Counted from the first letter of the stretch, positions 44,570 to 55,095 are shown. The stretch: 64,000 nt of DNA from Pseudomonas poae (GCA_028869255.1 CP110972.1:1927001-1991000); one strand, 5' to 3'. Notes: generated by a model not told the origin, from the sequence alone. A program made the numbers and translations.

Positions 44570-45729
44570 GCGCAGCGGCACACCCCATCAGGGCCGGGAT
44601 ACTGACCTACCATTTCAGCGAGAACTTCGGCGCCGTGCTGCAAGCCTATGCCTTGCAGCGCTGGTTGCAGCAACAGGGCTTGCAGGTATGCCTGATCAAC
44701 TACCATCCGGCCTATGTCGAGGATGGCAGCGAGATTCGGCAACTGTTCGACCCGCGCCAGCTCAAGGCCAACCTCAAGGCGCTGTACCTCAAGGCCCTGG
44801 CGTTGAAAACCCAGGTGCTGGGGCCCAATGCCCAGTCGCGGCAGTTCCAGGCGTTCAAGGCGCGCTTCCTGAATATCCAGGAACCGCGTTATGCCCGCGC
44901 CGACCAACTGCATCAGGCCGTCGCCGGCCAACAGTTGTTGGTGGCCGGCAGTGACCAGATCTGGAACCCCTCGGGGCAGACCGGCCTGGACCCTGCGTAT
45001 TTCCTGGCGTTCGACTGCGACAAAGCGACCCGGCGGATCTCCTACGCCGCCAGTTTCGGCAAGGAACACCTGGAGCCTGAGTACCACGCTGAAGCCGAGG
45101 GCCTGCTCAAGCAGTTGTCGGCGATCAGCGTGCGCGAGGAGAGCGGGGTGAGCATCGTGCAGCAGGTGTCGGGGCTGGCCGCGCAGTGCGTGCCCGACCC
45201 GACGCTGTTGCACCGCGACTATTCGGCACTGCTCGCTACCTCCACCCAGACCCGCACCGGCCACGTGTTCTGCTACGCGCTGCGTACCGGCGTGGGCGTG
45301 CGTGAAGTGGCGCAGGCACTCTCGCGGCATGTGGCGGGGCCGATTGTTTCACCGTACAACGCGCACCGGCGCTGGCGGCAGATCGGGCAGACCGTGCAGG
45401 TGGGCCCGCAGGACTGGCTCAAGTTGCTCAAGGAGAGCGCCTACGTGGTGACCAATTCTTTCCATGCCACGGTGTTCGCAATCATCTTTGAGAAGCCGTT
45501 TATCGCTGTGGGCTTGCCGGGCACCAAGGCGTCGCTGAATGCCCGGGTGCGCAACCTGCTGCAGAAGCTGGAACTGTCCCAGCGCTTTCTGCCGGCCGAC
45601 GACGCGGGCCAGGTGCAGGCGCTGATCGCGGCCCCTATCGACTGGGTGGGCGTGCGCGCCCGGCGCCAGGCGCTGCAGCAGGTGGGCGAGCGCTACCTGT
45701 TGGAACAGCTGGCGGCAGTCCAGCCATGA
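44566..45729 (+). CDS. Polysaccharide pyruvyl transferase family protein
   Basis: A 387-residue cytoplasmic protein. The N-terminal AGILTYHFSENFGAVLQAYA and the C-terminal VTNSFHATVFAIIFEKPFIA are the hallmarks of the PS_pyruv_trans/CsaB/WcaK family. It would add pyruvate as a ketal from phosphoenolpyruvate to a sugar of the repeat unit, giving the polymer negative charge. It overlaps both neighbours by 4 nt. Confidence 0.87.
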   Translation: MSAAAHPIRAGILTYHFSENFGAVLQAYALQRWLQQQGLQVCLINYHPAYVEDGSEIRQLFDPRQLKANLKALYLKALALKTQVLGPNAQSRQFQAFKARFLNIQEPRYARADQLHQAVAGQQLLVAGSDQIWNPSGQTGLDPAYFLAFDCDKATRRISYAASFGKEHLEPEYHAEAEGLLKQLSAISVREESGVSIVQQVSGLAAQCVPDPTLLHRDYSALLATSTQTRTGHVFCYALRTGVGVREVAQALSRHVAGPIVSPYNAHRRWRQIGQTVQVGPQDWLKLLKESAYVVTNSFHATVFAIIFEKPFIAVGLPGTKASLNARVRNLLQKLELSQRFLPADDAGQVQALIAAPIDWVGVRARRQALQQVGERYLLEQLAAVQP

Positions 45730-46277
45730 GCGATTTTGCGCAGCTCAAGTATGTCGACACCTTGCCCCGCAGCGACAAGGCCCGGCGCCTGGTGTGGGGC
45801 ATCGTCTATCAGCTGCTGTTCCGGCCCACGCCACGCTGGATGCTGCACGGCTGGCGCAGTTGGTTGCTGCGCCGCTTTGGCGCCAAGGTCGGCGTCGGCT
45901 GCCGGATCGCGCCCACGTGCAGTATCTGGGCGCCATGGAACCTGGAAATCGGCGACTACACCGCCATCGCCGACGGCGTGGATGTGTACGCCATGGCCAG
46001 GATCACCCTGGGCTCCAAGGTCGCCATCAGCCAACGCAGCTTCCTGTGCACCGGCACCCACGACACCCGCAGCCTGCTACGGCCCTTGGTAACCCGCGAG
46101 ATCCTGATCAAGGACCACGTATGGGTTGCCGCCGAGGCCTTTATCCACCCCGGCTGCGTGCTGGAGGAGGGCTGCGTGGTGGGCGCGCGGTCGGTGGTCA
46201 CCGCCAGCCTGCCGGCCTGGATGATTTGCGTCGGTGCGCCATGCCGCCCCCTCAAACCGAGAGACATCGCACTATGA
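45726..46277 (+). CDS. wcaF: WcaF-like O-acetyltransferase (left-handed beta-helix)
   Basis: A 183-residue protein. Hexapeptide repeats run from about residue 55 (IGDYTAIADGVDVYAMARIT, LIKDHVWVAAEAFIHPGCVL) to AWMICVGAPCRPLKPR, as in WcaF/NodL-type acetyltransferases. The His in FLCTGTHDT near 111 is the likely catalytic base. It would acetylate a sugar of the repeat unit with acetyl-CoA. It overlaps the next gene by 4 nt. Confidence 0.88.
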   Translation: MSDFAQLKYVDTLPRSDKARRLVWGIVYQLLFRPTPRWMLHGWRSWLLRRFGAKVGVGCRIAPTCSIWAPWNLEIGDYTAIADGVDVYAMARITLGSKVAISQRSFLCTGTHDTRSLLRPLVTREILIKDHVWVAAEAFIHPGCVLEEGCVVGARSVVTASLPAWMICVGAPCRPLKPRDIAL

Positions 46278-47251
46278 AACAGGTGAAACGCATGATGGAT
46301 AAGGCATGGAAGTTGATGTTTTTCGTCAGCGAGTTCTTTCGCGACATGCTCACGTTTATTCGCCACAACGGTTACTCGCCGCTGGAGAGCCGCAACAAGA
46401 AGCTGTTCTACAAGATCCTGATCGAAACCCACACCGTGGAGAAGGGCCTGTCCCTCAAGGAGCCCAAGCCGTTGTTCGGCAAGGACAAGATCAACGGCAT
46501 CATCCACATGCTCAACGAGTACGACCGCACGTATTCGGCCTTGCCGCTGGAGATGGCCCTCGGCGCCTTCCAGGGTTACCTCGACCTGCATCGCACCCTC
46601 GGCATCAGTGACGATTTCCTGTTTTACCTGGATGCCTATGTGGAGCACCTCAAGCGCGACGGCACCCTCGGCACGGGCGGCATCAAGCGCGCCGCGCCGT
46701 GGCTGGGCAATGGCGGGCTGGATGCCAAGGCGTTCCTGCAGTCGCGCTCCAGTTGCCGGATGTTCCAGGCCGGCAAGATCGACAGCCGCCTGCTGACGTC
46801 ACTGGTGGAGCTGGCGCAGTCGTCACCCTCGCAGTGCAACCGCCAGTCGTCGCGGGTGCATGTGTACCAGGACCGCAGGGTGATCGCGCAGCTGCTCAAC
46901 CTGCAAGGCGGCTCGCGTGGCTTTGCGCAGTCGGTGGACAACCTGTTTGTGGTCACCTCCGAAGTCACCGCCTGGGGCGGCGCCGGCCAGCGTAACCAAC
47001 TGTATGTGGACGGCGCACTGTTTTCCATGGGCCTGCTGCTGGCGTGCCACGCCAATGGCCTGGGGGCGTGCCCGCTGAACCTGGCGATCCTCAATTCGGT
47101 GGAAAAGAAGATCCGCACCCTCGGCGCCATCCCGGCCAGCGAGCGGCTGATCATGATGATCGCCGTGGGGCTGCCGCTGGAAAGCCATTTCCGGGCCGCG
47201 CGTTCGCCGCGCAGGCTCACCACCGAAGTCCTGCAACTGCACGGTGGCTGA
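46274..47251 (+). CDS. Nitroreductase-family protein of the exopolysaccharide operon
   Basis: A 325-residue protein. Residues about 150-320 carry a nitroreductase-like FMN domain (QSRSSCRMFQAGKIDSRLLT, SPSQCNRQSSRVHVY, FSMGLLLACHANGLGACPLN). The N-terminal 150 residues are helical (LFYKILIETHTVEKGLSLKE) and are a known companion of such proteins in polysaccharide clusters. The role is not established; a redox modification of a sugar or quinone is possible. The 4-nt overlap with the upstream stop shows it is an operon member. Confidence 0.82.
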   Translation: MKQVKRMMDKAWKLMFFVSEFFRDMLTFIRHNGYSPLESRNKKLFYKILIETHTVEKGLSLKEPKPLFGKDKINGIIHMLNEYDRTYSALPLEMALGAFQGYLDLHRTLGISDDFLFYLDAYVEHLKRDGTLGTGGIKRAAPWLGNGGLDAKAFLQSRSSCRMFQAGKIDSRLLTSLVELAQSSPSQCNRQSSRVHVYQDRRVIAQLLNLQGGSRGFAQSVDNLFVVTSEVTAWGGAGQRNQLYVDGALFSMGLLLACHANGLGACPLNLAILNSVEKKIRTLGAIPASERLIMMIAVGLPLESHFRAARSPRRLTTEVLQLHGG

Positions 47252-47252
47252 G

Positions 47253-48188
47253 ATGACGCGTGAAACCGTGAGTGTGATCATCCTGACCTATAACGAAAGC
47301 CTGCATATCGCCCGGGCGATCGACTCGGTGCGGGCCTTCAGTGATGAAGTGCTGGTGGTGGATTCGTTTTCCACCGACGACACCTGCGACATCGCCCGGC
47401 GCCACGGTGCGCTGGTGGTGCAGCACGCGTTCGTCAACCAGGCCAAGCAGTTCCAGTGGGCCATGGACCATCTGCCGATTACCGGCAATTGGACGATGCG
47501 CCTGGACGCCGATGAAATCATCGAGGCCGACCTCGCCGCCGCGATCAATACCCGGCTGCCGACATTGGCCCGCGATATCACCGGTATCAACTTCAAGCGC
47601 AAACATATTTTCATGGGCCGCTGGGTGCGCCATGGCGGGCGTTACCCGCTGAAGATGCTGCGATTGTGGCGCACCGGCCTGGGGCGCATGGAAGACCGCT
47701 GGATGGACGAGCACATCTCGGTCGCCGAGGGCCGCACCATCACCCTGGACGGCGGGTTTGCCGACCATAACCTGCATGACCTGACCTTCTTCACCCACAA
47801 GCACAACCAGTACGCCACCCGCGAAGCGATTGAAGTGCTCAACGCACGGCTGGGGCTGTTTTCGATCCGCGACGAACTGCACAGCGGGCAGAGTTCGTTC
47901 CAGGCCAGAACCAAGCGCCTGGTCAAGAACCGCCTGTACAACCGGGTGCCGTTCACCCTGAGTTCCACTGCGTATTTCCTGTGGCGCTACATCATCCAGC
48001 TGGGGTTTCTCGATGGCCGCAGCGGCCTGGTCTATCACCTGCTCCAGGGGTATTGGTACCGGTTTCTGGTGGGCGCCAAAGTGCTCGAACTGGAAACCGC
48101 GATTGCTCACTTAAACGACAAGGAAGCCATTGTCCGGGAACTCTCGAAGTTGACCGGGCATAACTTGAACCTGCCCACACCGAAGTAA
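47253..48188 (+). CDS. Family 2 glycosyltransferase (WcaE/WaaE-like)
   Basis: A 311-residue protein. The GT-A start VSVIILTYNESLHIARAID, then VLVVDSFSTDDTCDIARRHG, and the DxD-type metal site RLDADEIIE near residue 86. The C-terminal part (YFLWRYIIQLGFLDGRSGLV) suggests peripheral membrane association. It adds one sugar of the repeat unit; donor and acceptor unknown. I use ATG 47253; a GTG at 47244 is in frame. Confidence 0.88.
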   Translation: MTRETVSVIILTYNESLHIARAIDSVRAFSDEVLVVDSFSTDDTCDIARRHGALVVQHAFVNQAKQFQWAMDHLPITGNWTMRLDADEIIEADLAAAINTRLPTLARDITGINFKRKHIFMGRWVRHGGRYPLKMLRLWRTGLGRMEDRWMDEHISVAEGRTITLDGGFADHNLHDLTFFTHKHNQYATREAIEVLNARLGLFSIRDELHSGQSSFQARTKRLVKNRLYNRVPFTLSSTAYFLWRYIIQLGFLDGRSGLVYHLLQGYWYRFLVGAKVLELETAIAHLNDKEAIVRELSKLTGHNLNLPTPK

Positions 48189-48257
48189 CCGAGCGTTTTT
48201 AACAAACACCCAAGTTTGGGTGTCGGCCCTCGCTCGCCTATCAATTGGGAGACAGAC

Positions 48258-49379
48258 ATGAACAAAGTTGCGCTTATCACCGGGATTACCGGTCAGGACG
48301 GCTCGTACCTGGCGGAGCTGCTGCTGGAAAAAGGCTACACCGTGCACGGCCTCAAGCGCCGTTCATCGTCGTTCAACACCCAGCGCATCGATCACATTTA
48401 CCAGGACCCGCAAGCCCTGCATAAAAACCTGATCCTGCACTACGGCGACCTGGCGGATTCGTCGAACCTGACGCGCATCATCCAGCAGATCCAGCCCGAC
48501 GAAATCTACAACCTGGGCGCCCAGTCCCATGTCGCCGTGAGCTTTGATTCGCCGGAATACACCGCCGATGTGGACGCCCTGGGCACCTTGCGCATCCTCG
48601 AAGCGATCCGTCTGCTGGGCCTGGAAAAGAAAACCCGGTTCTACCAGGCCTCGACCTCCGAGCTGTACGGCCTGGTGCAGGAAACCCCGCAGAAGGAAAC
48701 CACGCCGTTCTACCCGCGCTCGCCGTACGCGGTGGCCAAGCTGTACGCGTACTGGATCACTGTGAACTTTCGCGAAGCGTACGGGCTGTATGCGTGCAAC
48801 GGCATTCTGTTCAACCACGAGTCGCCACGTCGTGGTGAAACCTTCGTGACGCGCAAGATCACCCGCGCCCTGACCAACATCGCCCTGGGCCTGGAGCAGT
48901 GCCTGTACATGGGCAACATGGACGCGCTGCGTGACTGGGGCCACGCCAAGGACTACGTGCGCATGCAGTGGATGATGCTGCAGCAGGACAGCCCCGAGGA
49001 CTTTGTGATCGCCACCGGCGTGCAGTATTCGGTGCGGGATTTCATTCGCTGGTCGGCGGCGGAACTGGGGCTGCGCCTGCGGTTTGTCGGCGAGGGCGTG
49101 GAGGAAGTGGCGGTGGTCGAGCAGATCGACGGCGAGCTGGCGCCCGGCATTCTGGTGGGGGATGTGATTGTGCGCGTGGACCCGCGTTACTTCCGCCCGG
49201 CGGAAGTCGAGACGCTGCTGGGTGACCCGTCCAAGGCCAAACAGAAGCTTGGCTGGACCCCGGAAATCAGCGCCCAGGAAATGTGCGCGGAGATGGTCCG
49301 TGAAGACCTGAAAATCGCCCAGCGCCACGCCTTGTTGCGCATGCACGGCCACGACGCGCCGATTGCCGTGGAGAACTGA
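48258..49379 (+). CDS. gmd: GDP-mannose 4,6-dehydratase
   Basis: A 373-residue extended SDR. NAD(P) motif [19 protein letters not shown] at residues 8-26, [15 protein letters not shown], catalytic Thr region QASTSELYG near 133, [14 protein letters not shown] with the YxxxK pair near 157-161, and [17 protein letters not shown]. It turns GDP-D-mannose into GDP-4-keto-6-deoxymannose, the first step to GDP-L-fucose. ATG 48258 has GGGAGA upstream. Confidence 0.96.
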   Translation: MNKVALITGITGQDGSYLAELLLEKGYTVHGLKRRSSSFNTQRIDHIYQDPQALHKNLILHYGDLADSSNLTRIIQQIQPDEIYNLGAQSHVAVSFDSPEYTADVDALGTLRILEAIRLLGLEKKTRFYQASTSELYGLVQETPQKETTPFYPRSPYAVAKLYAYWITVNFREAYGLYACNGILFNHESPRRGETFVTRKITRALTNIALGLEQCLYMGNMDALRDWGHAKDYVRMQWMMLQQDSPEDFVIATGVQYSVRDFIRWSAAELGLRLRFVGEGVEEVAVVEQIDGELAPGILVGDVIVRVDPRYFRPAEVETLLGDPSKAKQKLGWTPEISAQEMCAEMVREDLKIAQRHALLRMHGHDAPIAVEN

Positions 49380-49381
49380 GC

Positions 49382-50359
49382 ATGGCACGTGATCTTGATG
49401 CGCGGATCTTTGTCGCCGGCCATCGCGGCATGGTCGGTTCGGCCATCGTGCGGCGCCTGTGGGCCCTGGGCTACACGCAGATCCTCATGGCCGGCCGCGA
49501 TGAACTGGACCTGCTCGACCCGGCGGCGGTGCACGCGTACTTCACCGCACAGCGCGTGACCCAGGTGTACCTGGCGGCGGCCAAGGTCGGTGGGATTCAC
49601 GCGAATGCCACTTACCCGGCCGACTTCATCTACCAGAACCTGATGATCCAGGCCAATGTGATCCACGCGGCTCACCGCCATGGCGTGGAAAAACTGTTGT
49701 TCCTCGGCTCATCCTGCATCTACCCGGTGAGTGCGCCGCAGCCGATGATCGAGGCGGTGTTGCTGGACGGTGCGCTGGAGCCCACCAACGAACCCTACGC
49801 CGTGGCCAAGATCGCCGGGATCAAGTTGTGCGAGAGCTACAACCGTCAGCATGGTCGTGATTACCGCAGCGTGATGCCCACTAACCTGTACGGGCCTGGC
49901 GACAATTACCATCCCGAAAACAGCCACGTGATCGCGGCCTTGCTACGGCGCTTCCATGAAGCCACGCAGCGTGGTGATGAAGAGGTGCTGATCTGGGGCA
50001 GCGGCCGGCCTCGGCGCGAGTTTCTGCATGTGGACGACATGGCCGCGGCCAGCGTGCATGTGATGGAACTGAGCCCCGAGCGCTATCGCGAGCAGACCCA
50101 GCCGATGTGCTCGCACCTGAACGTCGGCACTGGCGTGGATTGCACCATTGCCGAGCTGGCCCAGGCGCTGGTGCGCGTCACGGGCTTCAAGGGGCGCTTG
50201 CGCTTTGATGCGAACAAGCCCGACGGCGCGCCGCGCAAGTTGCTGGATGTGAGCCGCATCAACGCCCTGGGCTGGGAAGCCTACGTGCCGCTGGAGGAGG
50301 GCCTGCGCGATGCCTACAACGCCTATCTCGCGGCCCTCGAACAGCCTCGGGGCCAGTGA
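49382..50359 (+). CDS. fcl: GDP-L-fucose synthase (epimerase/reductase)
   Basis: A 325-residue [20 protein letters not shown] near residue 9-25, FLGSSCIYP near 107, [18 protein letters not shown] with catalytic Tyr/Lys near 137-141, and [20 protein letters not shown]. It converts the gmd product to GDP-L-fucose by epimerisation and reduction. It follows gmd by 2 nt. The polymer therefore probably contains L-fucose, like colanic acid. Confidence 0.95.
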   Translation: MARDLDARIFVAGHRGMVGSAIVRRLWALGYTQILMAGRDELDLLDPAAVHAYFTAQRVTQVYLAAAKVGGIHANATYPADFIYQNLMIQANVIHAAHRHGVEKLLFLGSSCIYPVSAPQPMIEAVLLDGALEPTNEPYAVAKIAGIKLCESYNRQHGRDYRSVMPTNLYGPGDNYHPENSHVIAALLRRFHEATQRGDEEVLIWGSGRPRREFLHVDDMAAASVHVMELSPERYREQTQPMCSHLNVGTGVDCTIAELAQALVRVTGFKGRLRFDANKPDGAPRKLLDVSRINALGWEAYVPLEEGLRDAYNAYLAALEQPRGQ

Positions 50360-51568
50360 TGAAGATCCTTCTGTACGGCATCAATTACAGCCCGGAGCTT
50401 ACCGGCATCGGCAAATACAGCGGGGAGCAGGCACGCTGGCTGGCAGGTCAGGGGGCACTCGGTGCGGGTGGTGACGGCGCCGCCGTATTACCCGCAGTGG
50501 CAGGTGGGCGAGGGCTATTCGCCGTGGCGTTATCGCAGCGAACAGGATGAGGGCGTGACGGTGATTCGCTGCCCGCTGTATGTGCCGCGTCAACCCGGCG
50601 CATTGACCCGGCTGCTGCACCTGATGAGCTTTTCCGCCAGCTCGTCGCTGGCGGTGCTGGGCCAACTGCGCTGGAAACCCGACCTGGTGATCCTGGTGGT
50701 GCCCACCCTGTTTTGTGCGCCCCAGGCGCTGTTGCTGGCCAAGCTCAGCGGCGCGCGCTCGGTGCTGCATATCCAGGATTATGAAGTGGATGCGATGTTC
50801 GGCCTGGGCATCGGCGGCGGCTCGCTGATGCGGCGTGTGGCGCTGGGGATCGAGCGCTGGCTGTTGCGGCGGTTCGACCGGGTGTCGACGATTTCCAGCG
50901 GCATGCTCGACAAGGCCCGTGGCAAAGGGGTGCACAGCAAGCGGCTGTTGTTCTTTCCCAACTGGTCGGAGACCGCACGCTTTCGCAAGGTGGCCCGCAA
51001 CCGTGCGCTGCTGCAGCGTTTGGGGGTGCCGGCCGGTGCGCGAGTGTTGTTGTACTCGGGCAACATCGGCGAGAAGCAGGGCCTGGAACTGATCCTCGAT
51101 GCCGCTCAGGTCCATGCCGAGAATGCCGAGTTGGTGTTTCTGATTGTCGGCCAGGGCACGGGCAAGGCGCGCTTGCTCGATCGCGTGCAGCGCGACGGCC
51201 TGCGCAACGTGCTGTTTGCGCCCTTGCAGGCGTATGAAGACTTGCCGGCACTGTTGGCCTCGGCCGACGCGCACCTGGTGATCCAGAAACGCGGGGTGGC
51301 CGACGCGGTGTTGCCCTCCAAGCTCACCAATATTCTGGCGGTAGGCGGCAACGCGATTATCACGGCCGACCCCGACACCACCCTCGGCCGGCTGTGCGAG
51401 ACGCACCCGGGCATTGCGGTGCTGATCGAACCGGAGTCAGTGGCGGCACTGAATGCCGGCATCGAGCGGGTGCTGGCATTGCCCGCGCGCAATGAGGTGG
51501 CGTTGAGTTACGCCAAGGAGTTCCTCGACAAGGAACGCATTCTGCAACGTTTTCTGGCACAGGTTTGA
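50359..51568 (+). pseudogene. wcaI: WcaI-like (colanic acid) glycosyltransferase, split by a one-base frameshift
   Basis: ATG 50359 opens a WcaI N-terminus ([20 protein letters not shown] to WLAGQG) that breaks at a G5 run at 50451-50455. With one G fewer the frame continues as HSVRVVTAPPYYPQWQVGEG and on to the TGA at 51568, giving about 403 residues, full length. Later motifs such as VLHIQDYEVDAMFGLGI, LYSGNIGEKQGLELILDAAQ and AVLPSKLTNILAVGGNA are intact. If real, the shift removes a glycosyltransferase of the operon; it may also be phase variation or an assembly error. Confidence 0.88.
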
Positions 51569-51573
51569 CCGGT

Positions 51574-52032
51574 ATGTGGCTTGATTTACCGACCTTCCAA
51601 ACGGTCGTGGCGTCGACGCCGCTGGTGGCGATCGACCTGGTGGTGCGCAATAGCCGTGGCGATGCCCTGTTGGGGCTGCGGGTCAACCGCCCGGCCTATG
51701 GTTTCTGGTTTGTGCCCGGTGGGCGTATCCAGAAGAACGAAAGCCTGGACAACGCCTTTCGGCGCATCACCCGTGAAGAACTGGGGCGGCCCTTCGAACG
51801 CGCCAACGCCCGGCTGCTGGGGGTGTTCGAGCACTTTTACGATGACAGCGTGTTCGCCAACGCCGGGTGCGGGCCGGACACCCACTATGTGGTGCTCAGC
51901 TATTGCCTGGAGCTGGTTGACGATCAGCCCTTGCAGCCACCCACGGAGCAACACCAGCAGTACCGCTGGTGGCCCCAGGATGAACTGCGTTTCAGCACGC
52001 GGGTGCATGAACACACCCGCGCCTATTTCTGA
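51574..52032 (+). CDS. gmm: GDP-mannose mannosyl hydrolase (Gmm)
   Basis: A 152-residue Nudix-fold protein with the modified box GGRIQKNESLDNAFRRITRE of GDP-mannose hydrolases, near residues 49-68, rather than the classic Nudix signature. It hydrolyses GDP-mannose (or GDP-glucose) to GDP and sugar and may tune the GDP-mannose/GDP-fucose supply, as in colanic acid clusters. ATG 51574 starts 5 nt after the wcaI stop. Confidence 0.9.
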   Translation: MWLDLPTFQTVVASTPLVAIDLVVRNSRGDALLGLRVNRPAYGFWFVPGGRIQKNESLDNAFRRITREELGRPFERANARLLGVFEHFYDDSVFANAGCGPDTHYVVLSYCLELVDDQPLQPPTEQHQQYRWWPQDELRFSTRVHEHTRAYF

Positions 52033-52053
52033 CTCTCTCCCGAGGATGCTCTG

Positions 52054-53463
52054 ATGTTATTACCGGTGATCATGGCGGGCGGTTCCGGGTCGCGCCTGTG
52101 GCCGCTTTCGCGGCAGTTGAACCCCAAGCAGTTCCTGCGTCTGACCGATGCGAACCTGTCGATGCTGCAGCAGACCATCACGCGGCTGGAGGGCGCCAAC
52201 GTCGCCCTGCCGCAATTGATCTGCAACGAACAGCACCGCTTCTTGGTGGCCGAACAGTTGCGCCAGTTGGGCATGGAGCAGGCGAGCATCCTGCTGGAGC
52301 CGGTCGGCCGCAACACCGCACCGGCCATCGCCCTGGCGGCGTGCAAGGCGGTGGCCGAGGCCCAGGACCCGATCCTATTGGTGCTGGCGGCGGACCACCT
52401 GATCGAAAATGTCCCGGCGTTTCATGCCAGCCTTGAAGTGGCGTTGCCGCTGGCCCGTGACGGCAAGCTGGTGACGTTCGGCATCCACCCCACCAGTGCC
52501 CACACCGGCTACGGCTATATCGAGCAGGGCGCGGCAGTGGGAGAGGGCGGTTACCGGGTCAAGCGCTTTGTCGAAAAACCGGATGCCGCCACGGCTGCGG
52601 CGTATGTGGCTGGCGGTGCGTATTACTGGAACAGCGGCATGTTCATGTTCCGCGCCAGCCGTTACCTGCAAGAGCTTGCGCGCTTTCAGCCGGCGATCCT
52701 CGAAGCCTGCCGCGTGGCGCTGGAGGGCGGCAGCCAGGACCTGCCGTTTACCCGGGTGCACGCCGCCACCTTTGCGGCCTGCCCGGACGATTCCATCGAC
52801 TACGCCGTGATGGAGAAAACCGCCGATGCGGTGATGGTGCCGTTGCAGGCCGGCTGGAGCGATATCGGCTCGTGGTCGGCGCTGTGGGAGGCCAGTGCAA
52901 AAGACCCCAGCGGTAACGTGATACGCGGTGACGGGTTGGCGCTGGACACGCGCAACACCTACGTACACGCCGACAGCCGATTGGTGGCCACCGTGGGCGT
53001 GCAGGACCTGATCATCGTCGAGACCAAGGACGCGGTGCTGGTCGCCCACAAGGACCAGGTGCAGCAGGTCAAAACTATCGTCGACCAGCTCAAGCAGACC
53101 GGGCGCCCGGAACACCTCAACCATCGCGAGGTGTATCGGCCGTGGGGCATGTATGACTCGGTTGACAACGGCCAGCGCTACCAGGTCAAGCGCATCACCG
53201 TGAAACCGGGGGCCAAGTTGTCGGTGCAGATGCATCACCACCGCGCCGAGCATTGGATCGTGGTCAGCGGCACGGCGCGGGTCACCAATGGCGACCAGAC
53301 CTACCTGGTCTCGGAAAACCAGTCGACCTATATCCCCATCGGCCAGGTGCACGCCCTGGAAAATCCCGGGGTGATCGCGCTGGAGTTGATCGAGGTGCAG
53401 TCGGGCTCTTATTTGGGCGAGGACGATATTGTGCGCTTTGAAGATAAGTACGGCAGGGCCTGA
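52054..53463 (+). CDS. manC: Mannose-1-phosphate guanylyltransferase / mannose-6-phosphate isomerase (type II, ManC/CpsB-like)
   Basis: A 469-residue bifunctional enzyme. The N-terminal nucleotidyltransferase has [20 protein letters not shown] at residues 2-21 and [14 protein letters not shown] near 170. The C-terminal cupin isomerase has [20 protein letters not shown] near 390 and the metal-binding His cluster. It makes GDP-mannose from mannose-6-phosphate via the guanylyl step (and isomerises fructose-6-phosphate), feeding gmd. It starts 21 nt after gmm. Confidence 0.95.
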   Translation: MLLPVIMAGGSGSRLWPLSRQLNPKQFLRLTDANLSMLQQTITRLEGANVALPQLICNEQHRFLVAEQLRQLGMEQASILLEPVGRNTAPAIALAACKAVAEAQDPILLVLAADHLIENVPAFHASLEVALPLARDGKLVTFGIHPTSAHTGYGYIEQGAAVGEGGYRVKRFVEKPDAATAAAYVAGGAYYWNSGMFMFRASRYLQELARFQPAILEACRVALEGGSQDLPFTRVHAATFAACPDDSIDYAVMEKTADAVMVPLQAGWSDIGSWSALWEASAKDPSGNVIRGDGLALDTRNTYVHADSRLVATVGVQDLIIVETKDAVLVAHKDQVQQVKTIVDQLKQTGRPEHLNHREVYRPWGMYDSVDNGQRYQVKRITVKPGAKLSVQMHHHRAEHWIVVSGTARVTNGDQTYLVSENQSTYIPIGQVHALENPGVIALELIEVQSGSYLGEDDIVRFEDKYGRA

Positions 53464-53642
53464 AGTTTTCCGACAATTAATAACATTTTAAATAACGGGC
53501 CGCGTCGCAATGTAGTGAGGGCCGGGCGCTTCACCGGAAAAACGTTATTTTCAATTATTCAGCAAAAAGTTCTCAGTCTGGTGCGCTGTTTAGTTGAATG
53601 GCACTATCGGCCTGACTACTCACTGACGATAAGGAGTCTGTT

Positions 53643-53882
53643 ATGAGAAAGCCACTGGCTATTATGGTGCTCAGTCTCTTGAGTACGTGCGTGCTGGCTG
53701 CCGAGGACCCGTTGGGGCTCGACACCGCCGTGGTCGGGTCTGTGACAGTCGGGGAAACCCTGCTGGTCGGCAGCGCGATCATCGCCGGCGTGGCCGCTGC
53801 CTCCAATAGCGGCGGCAGTTCCAACGGCGGCACTACCACCGGCACTACCGGCACGACCGGCACCACAGGTACCGGCAACTAA
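53643..53882 (+). CDS. yjbE: YjbE-like small secreted Gly/Thr-rich protein
   Basis: A 79-residue product with a signal peptide (MRKPLAIMVLSLLSTCVLAA) followed by a short hydrophobic core and a low-complexity tail (NSGGSSNGG, then repeats of TTG ending GTGN). The composition and its position before an export lipoprotein and yjbFGH-like genes match E. coli YjbE of the yjbEFGH exopolysaccharide operon. The function is not established. A 179-bp gap upstream, with an AAGGAG ribosome site, could hold a separate promoter. Confidence 0.78.
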   Translation: MRKPLAIMVLSLLSTCVLAAEDPLGLDTAVVGSVTVGETLLVGSAIIAGVAAASNSGGSSNGGTTTGTTGTTGTTGTGN

Positions 53883-53970
53883 GTTGTAAACCTTCCGCTT
53901 TTCAGGCCGCTTGGAATCCCCACCCAAGTGGTCTTTTTTTCTTGTCGATTATCGCGAGTGTCCTAGCACT

Positions 53971-55083
53971 ATGATGCGTATTTTTTCTGTCGCGGCCGTG
54001 GCCGCTGCATTGTTGCAAGGTTGCATGTTTGCGCCGGGTCAATATATGGATACAGCGACCCTGACCGACGAGGGTGGGCCTGAAAGTAGTCGCGTGGATT
54101 TAATACCGATTACGCCAAAGTTATTGGCGATGGAGGCAGCCACGCAAGTACCTTATTCAATTGCACCGGAACTATTGAGTTATAAACCGGGCCCGTACTT
54201 GATTGGCGCAAATGATGCGCTGTATATCACCGTATGGGATCACCCGGAACTCACCGCGCCTTCGGGCCCGCAGCAACAGATCGACGCCAACGGGCGGCTG
54301 GTGAGCCCCGAGGGCAACCTGTTTTATCCCTATGTGGGCGAGGTCGTGGCCAAGGGCCGCTCGATTGAAGCGTTGCGCAGCGAAATCACCGACAAGCTGC
54401 GCCAATACATCGACAGCCCTCAGGTGGACATCAGCGTGTTGCGGTTTGCCAGCCAGAAAGTGGTGATCAGCGGCGCGGTGATCAAGGCCGGCCCCGTGCC
54501 GATCACCACCATTGCGATGAATGTCTCGGAAGCGCTGGGTGCCGCCGGCATCGACCCGCTGAATGCCGATTTATCGAACCTCACGCTCACCCGTGGCGGC
54601 AAGCGCTACACCCTCGACCTCGACACGCTGAACCTGGCGTCGTCGCGCTTGAATGACGTTTACCTCAAGGACGGCGACCAGCTGTACCTGGCCTACAACG
54701 ACCGCAAGCGCATCTATGTGATGGGCGAGGTCATGCAGCCCCGTGCCCTGAGTTTCAAGACCCGTAGCATGAACCTCTCCGACGTGCTGGGCTCGGTGGG
54801 CGGGGTCAACCAGAACACCTCCAACGCCGACGCCATCTACGTGATTCGCGGTGCACAGAACATCGATGTGGAACCGGCCAAGGTGTTCCAGCTGCAAGCC
54901 CAATCGCCCTCGGCCATGGCCCTGGCGACGCGCTTTGACGTGCAGCCCCAGGACGTGGTGTTTGTCGGCCCGGCGAATATCACGCGCTGGAACCGCTTTA
55001 TCAGCCAATTGGTGCCGTCCGCTTCGATCATCGGCATTGGCGCATCGACCCAGAACAACCTGAGCGAAGCCAGCAGCCGATAA
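53971..55083 (+). CDS. wza: Outer-membrane polysaccharide export lipoprotein (Wza/GfcE-like)
   Basis: A 370-residue protein. I start at ATG 53971 (a second ATG follows directly), which gives a lipoprotein signal with lipobox LLQGC at residues about 14-18. The Poly_export domain follows (YLIGANDALYITVWDHPELT, FYPYVGEVVAKGRSIEALRS) and then SLBB domains (VVISGAVIKAGPVPITTIAM, RIYVMGEVMQPRALSFKTRS). It would form the outer-membrane channel working with Wzc. It lies 88 bp after the yjbE-like gene. Confidence 0.92.
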   Translation: MMRIFSVAAVAAALLQGCMFAPGQYMDTATLTDEGGPESSRVDLIPITPKLLAMEAATQVPYSIAPELLSYKPGPYLIGANDALYITVWDHPELTAPSGPQQQIDANGRLVSPEGNLFYPYVGEVVAKGRSIEALRSEITDKLRQYIDSPQVDISVLRFASQKVVISGAVIKAGPVPITTIAMNVSEALGAAGIDPLNADLSNLTLTRGGKRYTLDLDTLNLASSRLNDVYLKDGDQLYLAYNDRKRIYVMGEVMQPRALSFKTRSMNLSDVLGSVGGVNQNTSNADAIYVIRGAQNIDVEPAKVFQLQAQSPSAMALATRFDVQPQDVVFVGPANITRWNRFISQLVPSASIIGIGASTQNNLSEASSR

Positions 55084-55095
55084 GGTGGAACCGCT

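Noticed and set aside
53464..53642. Possible structured leader before the yjbE-like gene
   Set aside because: The GGGCC...GGGCC stretch does not form a convincing stem; only a promoter can be supposed.
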